A stretch of DNA of 64,000 nt from Antitrichia curtipendula (lineage: Eukaryota > Streptophyta > Bryopsida > Hypnales > Leucodontaceae). Under the pieces are notes generated by a model, which was given only the letters and a program-made list of their open reading frames with translations, had not been told where the DNA came from and did no database searches. The translations under genes were made by a program, and so were the position numbers. The stretch spans positions 9,548,001-9,612,000 of the forward strand of contig OX579637.1 of assembly GCA_951230915.1 (NCBI GenBank), written 5' to 3'. Positions 1-16,400 of the stretch are shown in pieces (the stretch's first letter is position 1; every line of letters starts with the position of its first letter).

Positions 1-964
1 TGAATATGAATATGACTATGAACATGAATATGAATATGAATATGAATATGAGTATGAATATGGATATGGATATGGATATGGATATGGATATGGATATGAC
101 TATGACTATGCATATGACTATGAATATGAATATGAACATGAGTATGAATATGAATATGAGTATGAATATGAATATGACTATGAATATGAGTATGAGTATG
201 AATATGAATATGAATATGAATATGAATATGCATATGGATATGGATATGGATATGGATATGGATATGACTATGACTATGCATATGACTATGAATATGAATA
301 TGACTTTGAATATGAATATGAATATGAATATGAATATGAATATGAATATGAATATGACTATGAATATGAATATGACTAAGTATATGAATATGACTATGAC
401 TATGAATATGAATATGACTATGAATATGAATATGACTATGAATATGAATATGCATATGCATATGAATATGTATATGCATATGCATATGCATATGAATATG
501 AATATGAATATGAATATGAATATGAATATGAATATGAATATGAATATGAATATGAATATGAATATGAATATGAATATGAATATGGATATGGATATGGATA
601 TGGATATGACTATGACTTTGCATATGACTATGAATATGAATATGACTTTGAATATGAATATGAATATGAATATGAATATGAATATGACTATGAATATGAA
701 TATGACTAAGAATATGAATATGACTATGACTATGAATATGAATATGAGTATGAATATGAATATGAGTATGCATATGAGTATGAGTATGAATATGAATATG
801 AGTATGAATATGAGTATGAGTATGAATATGAATATGACTATGACTATGAATATGAATATGAATATGAATATGAATATGAATATGAATATGACTATGAATA
901 TGAATATGACTATGAATATTTATATGCATATGCATATGAATATGAATATGCATATGCATATGAA

Positions 965-1042
965 TATGGATATGCATATGGATATGGATTTGGATATGGA
1001 TATGGATATGCATATGCATATGGATATGGATATGCATATGCA
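965..1042 (+). repeat. GGATTT block, 78 bp, first of 14 copies
   Basis: Thirteen units made of TATGGA and TATGCA variants with one TTTGGA unit, giving the diagnostic string GGATTTGG. The same order recurs around GGATTT at 986, 2894, 5697, 40824, 42085, 44203, 45475, 46567, 48031, 49129, 51625, 54847, 56641 and 60013; each block runs from 21 bp before to 56 bp after that coordinate. No copy occurs between 5.8 and 40.8 kb. Copies at 5697, 54847, 56641 and 60013 share GCAAATGG where the others have GCATATGG, which defines a subfamily. It contains several CATATG palindromes. No function is implied; it is a landmark for aligning higher-order copies. Confidence 0.9.
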
Positions 1043-4000
1043 TATGAATATGAATATGACTATGAATATGAATATGAACATGAATATGAATATGAATATG
1101 AATATGAATATGACTATGAACATGAATATGAATATGAATATGAATATGAGTATGAATATGGATATGGATATGGATATGGATATGGATATGACTATGACTA
1201 TGCATATGACTATGAATATGAATATGAACATTAGTATGAATATGAATATGAGTATGAATATGAATATGACTATGAATATGAGTATGAGTATGAATATGAA
1301 TATGAATATGAATATGAATATCAATATGGATATGGATATGGATATGGATATGGATATGACTATGACTATGCATATGACTATGAATATGAATATGAATATG
1401 AATATGACTATGAATATGAATATGAATATGAATATGAATATGAGTATGAATATGAATATGACTATGAATATGAGTATGAGTATGAATATGAATATGAATA
1501 TGACTATGACTATGAATATGAATATGAATATGAATATGAATATGAATATGAATATGAATATGAATATGAATATGAATATGACTTTGAATATGAATATGAA
1601 TATGAATATGAATATGAATATGACTATGAATATGAATATGACTAATAATATGAATATGACTATGACTATGAATATGAATATGAGTATGAATATGAATATG
1701 AGTATGCATATGAGTATGAGTATGAATATGAATATGAGTATGAATATGAGTATGAGTATGACTATGAATATGACTATGACTATGAATATGAATATGAATA
1801 TGAATATGATTATGAATATGAATATGACTATGAATATGAGTATGAGTATGAATATGAATATGAATATGACTATGAATATGAATATGAATATGACTATGAA
1901 TATGAATATGAATATGACTATGAATATGAATATGAATATGAATATGTATATGAATATGAATATGAATATGAATATGAATATGAATATGAATATGAATATG
2001 AATATGAATATGAATATGAATATGAATATGAGTATGAGTATGAATATGAATATGAATATGACTATGAATATGAATATGACTATGACTATGAATATGAATA
2101 TGAATATGACTATGAATATGAATATGAATATGACTATGAATATGAATATGACTTTGAATATGAATATGAATATGAATATGAATATGAATATGACTATGAC
2201 TATGAATATGAATATGACTATGAATATGAATATGAATATGAATATGACTATGACTATGAATATGAATATGACTATGAATATGAATATGAGTATGCATATG
2301 AGTATGAGTATGAATATGAATATGAGTATGAATATGAGTATGAGTATGAATATGAATATGACTATGACTATGAATATGAATATGAATATGAATATGAATA
2401 TGAATATGGATATGACTATGAATATGAGTATGAGTATGAATATGAATATGAATATGACTATGAATATGAATATGAATATGACTATGAATATGAATATGAA
2501 TATGACTATGAATATGAATATGAATATGACTATGAATATGAATATGACTTTGAATATGAATATGAATATGAATATGAATATGAATATGACTATGAATATG
2601 AATATGACTAAGAATATGAATATGACTATGACTATGAATATGAATATGACTATGAATATGAATATGAGTATGCATATGAGTATGAGTATGAATATGAATA
2701 TGAGTATGAATATGAGTATGAGTATGAATATGAATATGACTATGACTATGAATATGAATATGAATATGAATATGAATATGAATATGAATATGAATATGAC
2801 TATGAATATGAATATGACTATGAATATGAATATGCATATGCATATGAATATGAATATGCATATGCATATGAATATGGATATGCATATGGATATGGATTTG
2901 GATATGGATATGGATATGCATATGCATATGGATATGGATATGCATATGCATATGAATATGAATATGACTATGAATATGAATATGAACATGAATATGAATA
3001 TGAATATGAATATGAATATGACTATGAACATGAATATGAATATGAATATGAATATGAGTATGAATATGGATATGGATATGGATATGGGTATGGATATGGA
3101 TATGGATATGGATATGACTATGACTATGCATATGACTATGAATATGAATATGAACATGAGTATGAATATGAATATGAGTATGAATATGAATATGACTATG
3201 AATATGAGTATGAGTATGAATATGAATATGAATATGAATATGAATATGGATATGGATATGGATATGGATATGGATATGGATATGACTATGACTATGCATA
3301 TGACTATGAATATGAATATGAATATGAATATGACTATGATTATGAATATGAATATGAATATGAATATGAGTATGAATATGAATATGAGTATGAATATGAA
3401 TATGACTATGAATATGAGTATGAGTATGAATATGAATATGAATATGACTATGACTATGAATATGAATATGATTATGAATATGAATATGAATATGAATATG
3501 AATATGAGTATGAATATGAATATGAATATGAATATGAATATGAATATGAGTATGAATATGAATATGAATATGAATATGAATATGAATATGACTATGAATA
3601 TGAATATGACTAAGAATATGAATATGACTATGACTATGAATATGAATATGAGTATGAATATGAATATGAGTATGCATATGAGTATGAGTATGAATATGAA
3701 TATGAGTATGAATATGACTATGACTATGAATATGAATATGAATATGAATATGAATATGAATATGAATATGACTATGAATATGAGTATGAGTATGAATATG
3801 ACTATGAATATGACTATGAATATGAATATGAATATGACTATGAATATGAATATGAATATGACTATGAATATGAATATGAATATGAATATGTATATGAATA
3901 TGAATATGAATATGAATATGAATATGAATATGAATATGAATATGAATATGAATATGAATATGAATATGAATATGAATATGAATATGAATATGAATATGAC

Positions 4001-4438
4001 TATGAATATGAATATGAATATGAATATGAGTATGAATATGAATATGAGTATGAATATGACTATGAATATGAATATGAGTATGAATATGAATATGAATATG
4101 AATATGAGTATGAATATGAATATGACTATGAATATGAATATGAATATGAATATGAGTATGAATATGAATATGACTATGAATATGAATATGAATATGACTA
4201 TGAATATGAATATGAATATGAATATGAGTATGAATATGAATATGAGTATGAATATGAATATGAATATGAATATGGATATGGATATGGATATGGATATGAC
4301 TATGACTTTGCATATGACTATGAATATGAATATGACTTTGAATATGAATATGAATATGAATATGAATATGAATATGACTATGAATATGAATATGACTAAG
4401 AATATGAATATGACTATGACTATGAATATGAATATGAG

Positions 4439-4452
4439 TATGAAATATGAAT
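4439..4452 (+). other. Register break, +1 A
   Basis: The unit at 4439 reads TATGAAA, one A too long, and shifts TATG from register 5 to register 0. It is the only break in the first 23.9 kb. It could be a real insertion or a consensus error. Confidence 0.9.
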
Positions 4453-4831
4453 ATGAGTATGCATATGAATATGAATATGAATATGAGTATGAATATGAAT
4501 ATGAATATGAGTATGAATATGAATATGAGTATGAATATGACTATGAATATGAATATGCATATGAATATGAATATGCATATGCATATGAATATGGATATGA
4601 CTATGAATATGACTATGAATATGAATATGAATATGAATATGAGTATGAATATGAATATGAATATGAATATGAATATGATTATGAATATGAATATGAATAT
4701 GAATATGAATATGAATATGAATATGAATATGAATATGACTATGAATATGAATATGAATATGAATATGAATATGAATATGAATATGCATATGAATATGAAT
4801 ATGAATATGAATATGAATATGAATATGAATA

Positions 4832-5757
4832 TGGATATGGATATGGATATGGATATGACTATGACTTTGCATATGACTATGAATATGAATATGACTTTGA
4901 ATATGAATATGAATATGAATATGAATATGAATATGACTATGAATATGAATATGACTAAGAATATGAATATGACTATGACTATGAATATGAATATGAGTAT
5001 GAATATGAATATGAGTATGCATATGAGTATGAGTATGAATATGAATATGAGTATGACTATGAATATGAATATGAATATGACTATGACTATGACTATGAAT
5101 ATGAATATGAATATGAATATGAATATGAATATGAATATGACTATGAATATGAATATGACTATGAATATGAATATGCATATGCATATGAATATGAATATGC
5201 ATATGCATATGAATATGAATATGAATATGAATATGAATATGAATATGACTATGAATATGAATATGAATATGAATATGAATATGAATATGAATATGGATAT
5301 GGATATGGATATGGATATGACTATGACTTTGCATATGACTATGAATATGAATATGACTTTGAATATGAATATGAATATGAATATGAATATGAATATGACT
5401 ATGAATATGAATATGACTAAGAATATGAATATGACTATGACTATGAATATGAATATGAGTATGAATATGAATATGAGTATGCATATGAGTATGAGTATGA
5501 ATATGAATATGAGTATGAATATGAGTATGAGTATGAATATGAATATGACTATGACTATGAATATGAATATGAATATGAATATGAATATGAATATGCATAT
5601 GACTATGAATATGAATATGACTATGAATATGAATATGCATATGCATATGAATATGAATATGCATATGCATATGAATATGGATATGCATATGGATATGGAT
5701 TTGGATATGGATATGGATATGCATATGCAAATGGATATGGATATGCATATGCATATG
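4832..5757 (+). repeat. 462 bp tandem pair with GACTTTGCAT
   Basis: GACTTTGCAT at 4863 and 5325 are 462 bp apart. Each is preceded by four TATGGA units and followed by a second GACTTTG and by GACTAAG, so the same series of variants is repeated. The second copy runs on into the GGATTT block at 5676-5753. Edges are approximate. An unrelated 462 bp period occurs in the type B region near 22 and 25 kb; I take the equal length as coincidence because the marker words differ. Confidence 0.7.
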
Positions 5758-5839
5758 AATATGAATATGACTATGAATATGAATATGAACATGAATATGA
5801 ATATGAATATGAATATGAATATGACTATGAACATGAATA

Positions 5840-8327
5840 TGAATATGAATATGAATATGAGTATGAATATGGATATGGATATGGATATGGGTATGGATAT
5901 GGATATGACTATGACTATGCATATGACTATGAATATGAATATGAACATGAGTATGAATATGAATATGAGTATGAATATGAATATGACTATGAATATGAGT
6001 ATGAGTATGAATATGAATATGAATATGAATATGAATATGAATATGGATATGGATATGGATATGGATATGGATATGACTATGACTATGCATATGACTATGC
6101 ATATGAATATGAATATGAATATGACTATGAATATGAATATGAATATGAATATGAATATGAGTATGATTATGAATATGAGTATGAATATGAATATGACTAT
6201 GAATATGAGTATGAGTATGAATTTGAATATGAATATGACTATGACTATGAATATGAATATGAATATGAATATGAATATGAATATGAATATGAATATGAAT
6301 ATGAATATGAATATGAATATGAGTATGAATATGAATATGAATATGAATATGAATATGAATATGAATATGAATATGAATATGAATATGAATATGAATATGA
6401 ATATGAATATCACTATGAATATGAATATGAATATGAATATGAGTATGAATACGAATATGAGTATGAATATGACTATGAATATGAATATGAGTATGAATAT
6501 GAATATGAGTATGAATATGACTATGAATATGAATATGAATATGAATATGAATATGAATATGAATATGAATATGAATATGAATATGAATATGAATATGAAT
6601 ATGAATATGAATATGAATATGACTATGAATATGAATATGAATATGAATATGAGTAGTCATACTCATATTCATATTCATATGAATATGAATATGACTATGA
6701 ATATGAGTATGAATATGAATATGAATATGACTATGAATATGAATATGAATATGACTATGAATATGAATATGAATATGACTATGAACATGAATATGAATAT
6801 GAATATGAATATGAGTATGAATATGGATATGGATATGGATATGGGTATGGATATGGATATGACTATGACTATGCATATGACTATGAATATGAATATGAAC
6901 ATGAGTATGAATATGAATATGAGTATGAATATGAATATGACTATGAATATGAGTATGAGTATGAATATGAATATGAATATGAATATGAATATGAATATGG
7001 ATATGGATATGGATATGGATATGGATATGACTATGACTATGCATATGACTATGCATATGAATATGAATATGAATATGACTATGAATATGAATATGAATAT
7101 GAATATGAATATGAGTATGAATATGAATATGAGTATGAATATGAATATGACTATGAATATGAGTATGAGTATGAATTTGAATATGAATATGACTATGACT
7201 ATGAATATGAATATGAATATGAATATGAATATGAATATGAATATGAATATGAATATGAATATGAATATGAATATGAGTATGAATATGAATATGAATATGA
7301 ATATGAATATGAATATGAATATGAATATGAATATGAATATGAATATGAATATGAATATGAATATGAATATCACTATGAATATGAATATGAATATGAATAT
7401 GAGTATGAATACGAATATGACTATGAATATGAGTATGAATATGAATATGAATATGACTATGAATATGAATATGAATATGACTATGAATATGAATATGAAT
7501 ATGACTATGAACATGAATATGAATATGAATATGAATATGAGTATGAATATGGATATGGATATGGATATGGGTATGGATATGGATATGACTATGACTATGC
7601 ATATGACTATGAATATGAATATGAACATGAGTATGAATATGAATATGAGTATGAATATGAATATGACTATGAATATGAGTATGAGTATGAATATGAATAT
7701 GAATATGAATATGAATATGAATATGGATATGGATATGGATATGGATATGGATATGACTATGACTATGCATATGACTATGCATATGAATATGAATATGAAT
7801 ATGACTATGAATATGAATATGAATATGAATATGAATATGAGTATGAATATGAATATGAGTATGAATATGAATATGACTATGAATATGAGTATGAGTATGA
7901 ATTTGAATATGAATATGACTATGACTATGAATATGAATATGAATATGAATATGAATATGAATATGAATATGAATATGAATATGAATATGAATATGAGTAT
8001 GACTATGAATATGAATATGAATATGAATATGAATATGAATATGAATATGAATATGAATATGAATATGAATATGAATATGAATATCACTATGAATATGAAT
8101 ATGAATATGAATATGAGTATGAATACGAATATGAGTATGAATATGACTATGAATATGAATATGAGTATGAATATGAATATGAGTATGAATATGACTATGA
8201 ATATGAATATGAATATGAATATGAATATGAATATGAATATGAATATGAATATGAATATGAATATGAATATGAATATGAATATGAATATGAATATGACTAT
8301 GAATATGAATATGAATATGAATATGAG
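5840..8327 (+). repeat. Three higher-order copies ending at or near inverted segments
   Basis: The words GGGTATGG at 5889, 6843 and 7569 and CACTATG at 6411, 7371 and 8085 mark three copies, 954-960 and 714-726 bp apart. Copies one and three run 243 bp from CACTATG to an inverted segment (6654 and 8328). Copy two lacks it: after CACTATG at 7371 the array joins directly to sequence that in copy one follows the inverted segment, a net loss of 234 bp (39 units). This fits unequal exchange between copies. Confidence 0.8.
6654..6677 (-). repeat. Inverted 24 bp segment, copy 1
   Basis: Four units in reverse orientation (TAGTCA, TACTCA, TATTCA, TATTCA) inside forward units. The right end makes a perfect 32 bp palindrome at 6663-6694 centred on CATATG at 6676-6681. 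The hexamer register is unchanged on both sides. Downstream sequence differs from copies 2-6, so a recombination joined this copy to other array sequence. Confidence 0.93.
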
Positions 8328-8351
8328 TAGTCATACTCATATTCATATTCA
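8328..8351 (-). repeat. Inverted 24 bp segment, copy 2
   Basis: Same four reversed units as at 6654. Downstream comes the conserved series with paired TATGCA units and one TATGGA that also follows copies 3 to 6. It sits at the boundary between the type A and type B domains. Confidence 0.93.
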
Positions 8352-11300
8352 TATGAATATGAATATGACTATGAATATGAGTATGAATATGAATATGAAT
8401 ATGACTATGAATATGAATATGAATATGACTATGAATATGAATATGACTATGAATATGAATATGCATATGAATATGAATATGCATATGCATATGAATATGA
8501 ATATGCATATGCATATGAATATGGATATGACTATGAATATGACTATGCATATGAATATGAATATGAATATGAGTATGAATATGAATATGAATATGAATAT
8601 GAATATGAATATGAATATGAATATGAATATGAATATGAATATGAATATGAATATGAATATGACTATGACTATGAATATGAATATGAATATGAATATGAAT
8701 ATGAATATGAATATGAATATGAATATGAATATGAATATGAATATGAATATGAATATGACTATGAATATGACTATGACTATGACTGTGAGTATGAGTATGA
8801 ATACGCATATGAATATGAATATGACTATGAATATGAATATGAATATGAATATGAATATGAATATGAATATGAATATGAATATGGATATGGATATGGATAT
8901 GGATATGAATATGAATATGAATATGAATATGAATATGAATATGAATATGAATATGACTATGAATATGAATATGAATATGAATATGAATATGACTATGAAT
9001 ATGAATATGACTATGAATATGAATATGAATATGAATATGAATATGAATATGAATATGACTATGAACATGAATATGACTATGAATATGAATATGCATATGA
9101 ATATGAGTATGAATATGAATAGGAATAGGAATATGAGTATGAGTATGAATATGAATATGAATATGACTATGAATATGAATATGAATATGAATATGAATAT
9201 GCATATGAGTATGAATATGAATACGAGTATGACTATGAATATGAATATGACTATGACTATGAATATGAATATGAGTATGAATATGACTATGACTATGACT
9301 GTGAGTATGAGTATGAATATGCATATGAATATGAATATCACTATGAATATGAATATGAATATGAGTATGAATATGACTATGACTATGACTGTGAGTATGA
9401 GTATGAATACGCATATGAATATGAATATGACTATGAATATGAATATGAATATGAATATGAATATGAATATGAATATGAATATGAATATGGATATGGATAT
9501 GGATATGGATATGAATATGAATATGAATATGAATATGAATATGAATATGCATATGAATATGACTATGAATATGGATATGAATATGAATATGAATATGAAT
9601 ATGAATATGAATATGACTATGAATATGAATATGAATATGAATATGAATATGAATATGAATATGACTATGAACATGAATATGACTATGAATATGAATATGC
9701 ATATGAATATGAGTATGAATATGAATAGGAATAGGAATATGAGTATGAGTATGAATATGAATATGAATATGACTATGAATATGAATATGAATATGAATAT
9801 GAATATGCATATGAGTATGAATATGAATATGAGTATGACTATGAATATGAATATGACTATGACTATGAATATGAATATGAGTATGAATATGACTATGACT
9901 ATGACTGTGAGTATGAGTATGAATATGCATATGAATATGAATATCACTATGAATATGAATATGAATATGAGTATGAATATGACTATGACTATGACTGTGA
10001 GTATGAGTATGAATACGCATATGAATATGAATATGACTATGAATATGAATATGAATATGAATATGAATATGAATATGAATATGAATATGACTATGACTGT
10101 GAGTATGAGTATGAATACGCATATGAATATGAATATGACTATGAATATGAATATGAATATGAATATGAATACGAATATGACTATGAATATGAATATGAAT
10201 ATGAATATGAGTATGAATATGAATATGAGTGTGAATATGAATATGAGTATGAATATGAGTATGAGTATTAATATGAATATGACTATGAATATGAATATGA
10301 CTATGAATATGAATATGAATATGAATATGAATATCACTATGAATATGAATATGAATATGACTATGAATATGAATATGAATATGAATATGAATATGAATAT
10401 GAATACGAATATGAATATGACCATGAATATGACTATGACTATGAATATGAATATGAGTATGAATATGACTATGACTATGACTGTGAGTATGAGTATGAAT
10501 ACGCATATGAATATGAATATGACTATGAATATGAATATGAATATGACTATGAATATGAATATGAATATGAATATGTATATGAATATGAATATGAATATGA
10601 ATATGACTATGAATATGAATATGGGTATGAGTATGAATATGAATATGACTATGTATATGAATATGAATATGAATATGACTATGAATATGGATATGCATAT
10701 GAATATGACTATGAATATGAATATGCATATGAATATGACTATGAATATGAATATGAATATGAGTATGAATATGGATATGGATATGGATATGGATATGGAT
10801 ATGACTATGACTATGCATATGACTATGAATATGAATATGAATAGGAGTATGAATATGAATAGGAGTATGAATATGAATATGAGTATGAATATGAATATGA
10901 CTATGATTATGAGTATGAGTATGAATATGAATATGAATATGAATATGAATATGACTATGAATATGAATATGAATATGAATATGAATATGAGTATGAATAT
11001 GAATATGAGTATGAATATGATTATGACTATGAATATGAGTATGAGTATGAATATGAATATGAATATGACTATGAATATGAATATGAATATGACTATGAAT
11101 ATGAATATGAATATGAATATGAATATGAATATGAATATGAATATGAATATGGATATGACTATGAATATGAATATGAATATGAATATGAGTATGAATATGA
11201 ATATGAGTATGAATATGACTATGAATATGAATATGAGTATGAGTATCAATATGAATATGACTATGAATATGAATATGAATATGAATATGACTAGGAATAT

Positions 11301-12699
11301 GAATATGCATATGAATATGACTATGAATATGAATATGCATATGAATATGACTATGAATATGAATATGAGTATGAATATGGATATGGATATGGATATGGAT
11401 ATGGATATGGATATGGATATGACTATGACTATGCATATGACTATGAATATGAATATGAATATGAGTATGAATATGAATATGAGTATGAATATGAATATGA
11501 ATATGAATATGAATATGACTATGAATATGAATATGAATATGAATATGAGTATGAATATGAATATGAGTATGAATATGAATATGAATATGAATATGAATAT
11601 GAATATGAATATGACTATGAATATGAATATGAATATGAATATGAATATGAATATGAATATGACTATGAACATGAATATGACTATGAATATGAATATGCAT
11701 ATGAATATGAGTATGAATATGAATAGGAATAGGAATATGAGTATGAGTATGAATATGAATATGAATATGAATATGAATATGAATATGGATATGGATATGG
11801 ATATGGATATGAATATGAATATGAATATGAATATGAATATGAATATGAATATGCATATGAATATGACTATGAATATGACTATGAATATGAATATGAATAT
11901 GAATATGAATATGAGTATGAATATGACTATGAACATGAATATGACTATGAATATGAATATGCATATGAATATGAGTATGAATATGAATAGGAATAGGAAT
12001 ATGAGTATGAGTATGAATATGAATATGAATATGAATATGAATATGAATATGGATATGGATATGGATATGGATATGAATATGAATATGAATATGAATATGA
12101 ATATTACTATGAATATGAATATGAATATGACTATGAATATGATTATGAATATGAATATGAATATGAATATGAATATGAATATGAATATGACTATGAATAT
12201 GAATATGAATATGAATATGAGTATGAATATGAATATGAGTATGAATATGACTATGAATATGAATATGAGTATGAATATGAATATGAATATGAATATGAAT
12301 ATGAGTATGAATATGAATATGGATATGGATATGGATATGGATATGACTATGACTATGCATATGACTATGAATATGATTATGACTATGAATATGAATATGA
12401 CTTTGAATATGAATATGAATATGAATATGAATATGAATATGAATATGAATATGAATATGAATATGACTAAGAATATGAATATGACTATGACTATGAATAT
12501 GAATATGAGTATGAGTATGAATATAAATATGACTATGAATATGAATATGAATACGAATATGAATATGACCATGAATATGACTATGACTATGAATATGAAT
12601 ATGAGTATGACTATGAATATGAGTATGAATATGAATATGAGTGTGAATATGAATATGAGTATGAATATGAGTATGAGTATTAATATGAATATGACTATG

Positions 12700-15600
12700 A
12701 CTATGCATATGACTATGAATATGATTATGACTATGAATATGAATATGACTTTGAATATGAATATGAATATGAATATGAATATGAATATGAATATGACTAT
12801 GAATATGAATATGACTTAGAATATGAATATGACTATGACTATGAATATGAATATGAGTATGAGTATGAATATGAATATGACTATGAATATGAATATGAAT
12901 ACGAATATGAATATGACCATGAATATGACTATGACTATGAATTTGAATATGAGTATGAATATGACTATGACTATGACTGTGAGTATGAGTATGAATACGC
13001 ATATGAATATGAATATGACTATGAATATGAATATGACTATGAATATGAATATGAATATGAATATGTATATGAATATGACTATGAATATGAATATGAATAT
13101 GAATATGAATACGAATATGACTATGAATATGAATATGAATATGAATATGAGTATGAATATGAATATGAGTGTGAATATGAATATGAGTATGAATATGAGT
13201 ATGAGTATAAATATGAATATGACTATGAATATGAATATGACTATGAATATGAATATGAATATGAATATGAATATCACTATGAATATGAATATGAATATGA
13301 CTATGAATATGAATATGAATATGAATATGAATATGAATATGAATATGAATACGAATATGAATATGACCATGAATATGACTATGACTATGAATATGAATAT
13401 GAGTATGAATATGACTATGACTATGACTGTGAGTATGAGTATGAATACGCATATGAATATGAATATGACTATGAATATGAATATGAATATGAATATGAAT
13501 ATGAATATGAATATGTATATGAATATGAATATGAATATGAATATGAGTATGAATATGAATATGAACATGAATATGAATATGAATATGAATATGACTATGA
13601 ATATGAATATGCATATGAATATGAATATGAATATGAATATGACTATGAATATGAATATGAATATGACTAGGAATATGAATATGCATATGAATATGACTAT
13701 GAATATGAATATGCATATGAATATGACTATGAATATGAATATGAATATGAGTATGAATATGGATATGGATATGGATATGGATATGGATATGGATATGGAT
13801 ATGACTATGACTATGCATATGACTATGAATATGAATATGAATATGAGTATGAATATGAATATGAGTATGAATATGAATATGACTATGATTATGAGTATGA
13901 GTATGAATATGAATTTGGATATAAATATGAATATGAATATGAATATGAATATGACTATGAATATGAATATGAATATGAATATGAATATGAGTATGAATAT
14001 GAATATGAGTATGAATATGATTATGACTATGAATATGAGTATGAGTATGAATATGAATATGAATAGGACTATGAATATGAATATGAATATGACTATGAAT
14101 ATGAATATGAATATGAATATGAATATGAATACGAATATGAATATGAATATGAATATGACTATGAATATGAATATGAATATGAATATGAGTATGAATATGA
14201 ATATGAGTATGAATATGACTATGAATATGAATATGAGTATGAATATGAATATGAATATGAATATGAATATGAGTATGAATATGAATATGGATATGGATAT
14301 GGATATGGATATGACTATGACTATGCATATGACTATGAATATGATTATGACTATGAATATGAATATGACTTTGAATATGAATATGAATATGAATATGAAT
14401 ATGAATATGAATATGAATATGAATATGAATATGACTAAGAATATGAATATGACTATGACTATGAATATGAATATGAGTATGAGTATGAATATAAATATGA
14501 CTATGAATATGAATATGAATACGAATATGAATATGACCATGAATATGACTATGACTATGAATATGAATATGAGTATGACTATGAATATGAGTATGAATAT
14601 GAATATGAGTGTGAATATGAATATGAGTATGAATATGAGTATGAGTATTAATATGAATATGACTATGACTATGCATATGACTATGAATATGATTATGACT
14701 ATGAATATGAATATGACTTTGAATATGAATATGAATATGAATATGAATATGAATATGAATATGACTATGAATATAAATATGACTTAGAATATGAATATGA
14801 CTATGACTATGAATATGAATATGAGTATGAGTATGAATATGAATAGGACTATGAATATGAATATGAATACGAATATGAATATGACCATGAATATGACTAT
14901 GACTATGAATTTGAATATGAGTATGAATATGACTATGACTATGACTGTGAGTATGAGTATGAATACGCATATGAATATGAATATGACTATGAATATGAAT
15001 ATGACTATGAATATGAATATGAATATGAATATGTATATGAATATGACTATGAATATGAATATGAATATGAATATGAATACGAATATGACTATGAATATGA
15101 ATATGAATATGAATATGAGTATGAATATGAATATGAGTGTGAATATGAGTATGAGTATGAATATGAGTATGAGTATAAATATGAATATGACTATGAATAT
15201 GAATATGACTATGAATATGAATATGAATATGAATATGAATATCACTATGAATATGAATATGAATATGACTATGAATATGAATATGAATATGAATATGAAT
15301 ATGAATATGAATATGAATACGAATATGAATATGACCATGAATATGACTATGACTATGAATATGAATATGAGTATGAATATGACTATGACTATGACTGTGA
15401 GTATGAGTATGAATACGCATATGAATATGAATATGACTATGAATATGAATATGAATATGAATATGAATATGAATATGAATATGTATATGAATATGAATAT
15501 GAATATGAATATGAATATGAATATGAATATGAACATGAATATGAATATGAATATGAATATGACTATGAATATGAATATGCATATGAATATGAATATGAAT

Positions 15601-16400
15601 ATGAATATGACTATGAATATGAATATGAATATGACTAGGAATATGAATATGCATATGAATATGACTATGAATATGAATATGCATATGAATATGACTATGA
15701 ATATGAATATGAATATGAGTATGAATATGGATATGGATATGGATATGGATATGGATATGGATATGGATATGACTATGACTATGCATATGACTATGAATAT
15801 GAATATGAATATGAGTATGACTATGAATATGAATATGAATACGAATATGAATATGACCATGAATATGACTATGACTATGAATATGAATATGAGTATGACT
15901 ATGAATATGAGTATGAATATGAATATGAGTGTGAATATGAATATGAGTATGAATATGATTATGACTATGAATATGAGTATGAGTATGAATATGAATATGA
16001 ATATGACTATGAATATGAATATGAATATGACTATGAATATGAATATGAATATGAATATGAATATGAATATGAATATGAATATGAATATGAATATGACTAT
16101 GAATATGAATATGAATATGAATATGAGTATGAATATGGATATGAGTATGAATATGACTATGAATATGAATATGAGTATGAATATGAATATGAATATGAAT
16201 ATGAATATGAGTATGAATATGAATATGGATATGGATATGGATATGGATATGACTATGACTATGCATATGACTATGAATATGATTATGACTATGAATATGA
16301 ATATGACTTTGAATATGAATATGAATATGAATATGAATATGAATATGAATATGAATATGAATATGAATATGAATATGACTAAGAATATGAATATGACTAT
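12700..16400 (+). repeat. 1968 bp tandem duplication around GACTTAGAA
   Basis: GACTTAGAA at 12813 and 14781 begin copies with the same series: GACTATGACTATG, TACGAA, CATGAA, TTTGAA in GAATTTGAA, GACTGTGAG, TACGCA. The second copy carries a private TAGGAC unit near 14842. The same marker occurs at 33445 and 36103, 2658 bp apart, so this duplication has a counterpart in the 29.6-36 kb domain. Edges are approximate. Confidence 0.75.

Larger units (their letters stand above)
1..8327 (+). repeat. Satellite domain A1 (GGATTT / GACTTTGCAT type)
   Basis: This domain is marked by the 78 bp GGATTT block (GGATTT at 986, 2894 and 5697), by runs of four to six TATGGA units followed by GACTATGACT, and by the word GACTTTGCAT at 614, 4304, 4863 and 5325. 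The last two lie 462 bp (77 units) apart and form a tandem pair. It has no GACTGTGAG word, which separates it from the next domain. The register is 5 (mod 6) up to 4444 and 0 afterwards because of one inserted A. The right part, 5.7-8.3 kb, is a set of three related copies ending in inverted segments. The order of markers is closest to that at 46-50 kb and 54.8-60.9 kb, so the two ends of the window share ancestry. Confidence 0.85.

Noticed and set aside
6..4958. Long + strand open frame coding Met-Asn dipeptides
   Set aside because: Pure consequence of ATGAAT reading. It changes to Tyr-Glu after a one-base insertion at 4444 without any sign of selection to keep a frame, and has no domain or start context.
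6654..6694. Transcription terminator or transposon end (palindrome)
   Set aside because: The palindrome is AT-rich, lacks a T tract and arises from reversal of satellite units. No paired terminal repeats, target duplication or transposase is present.
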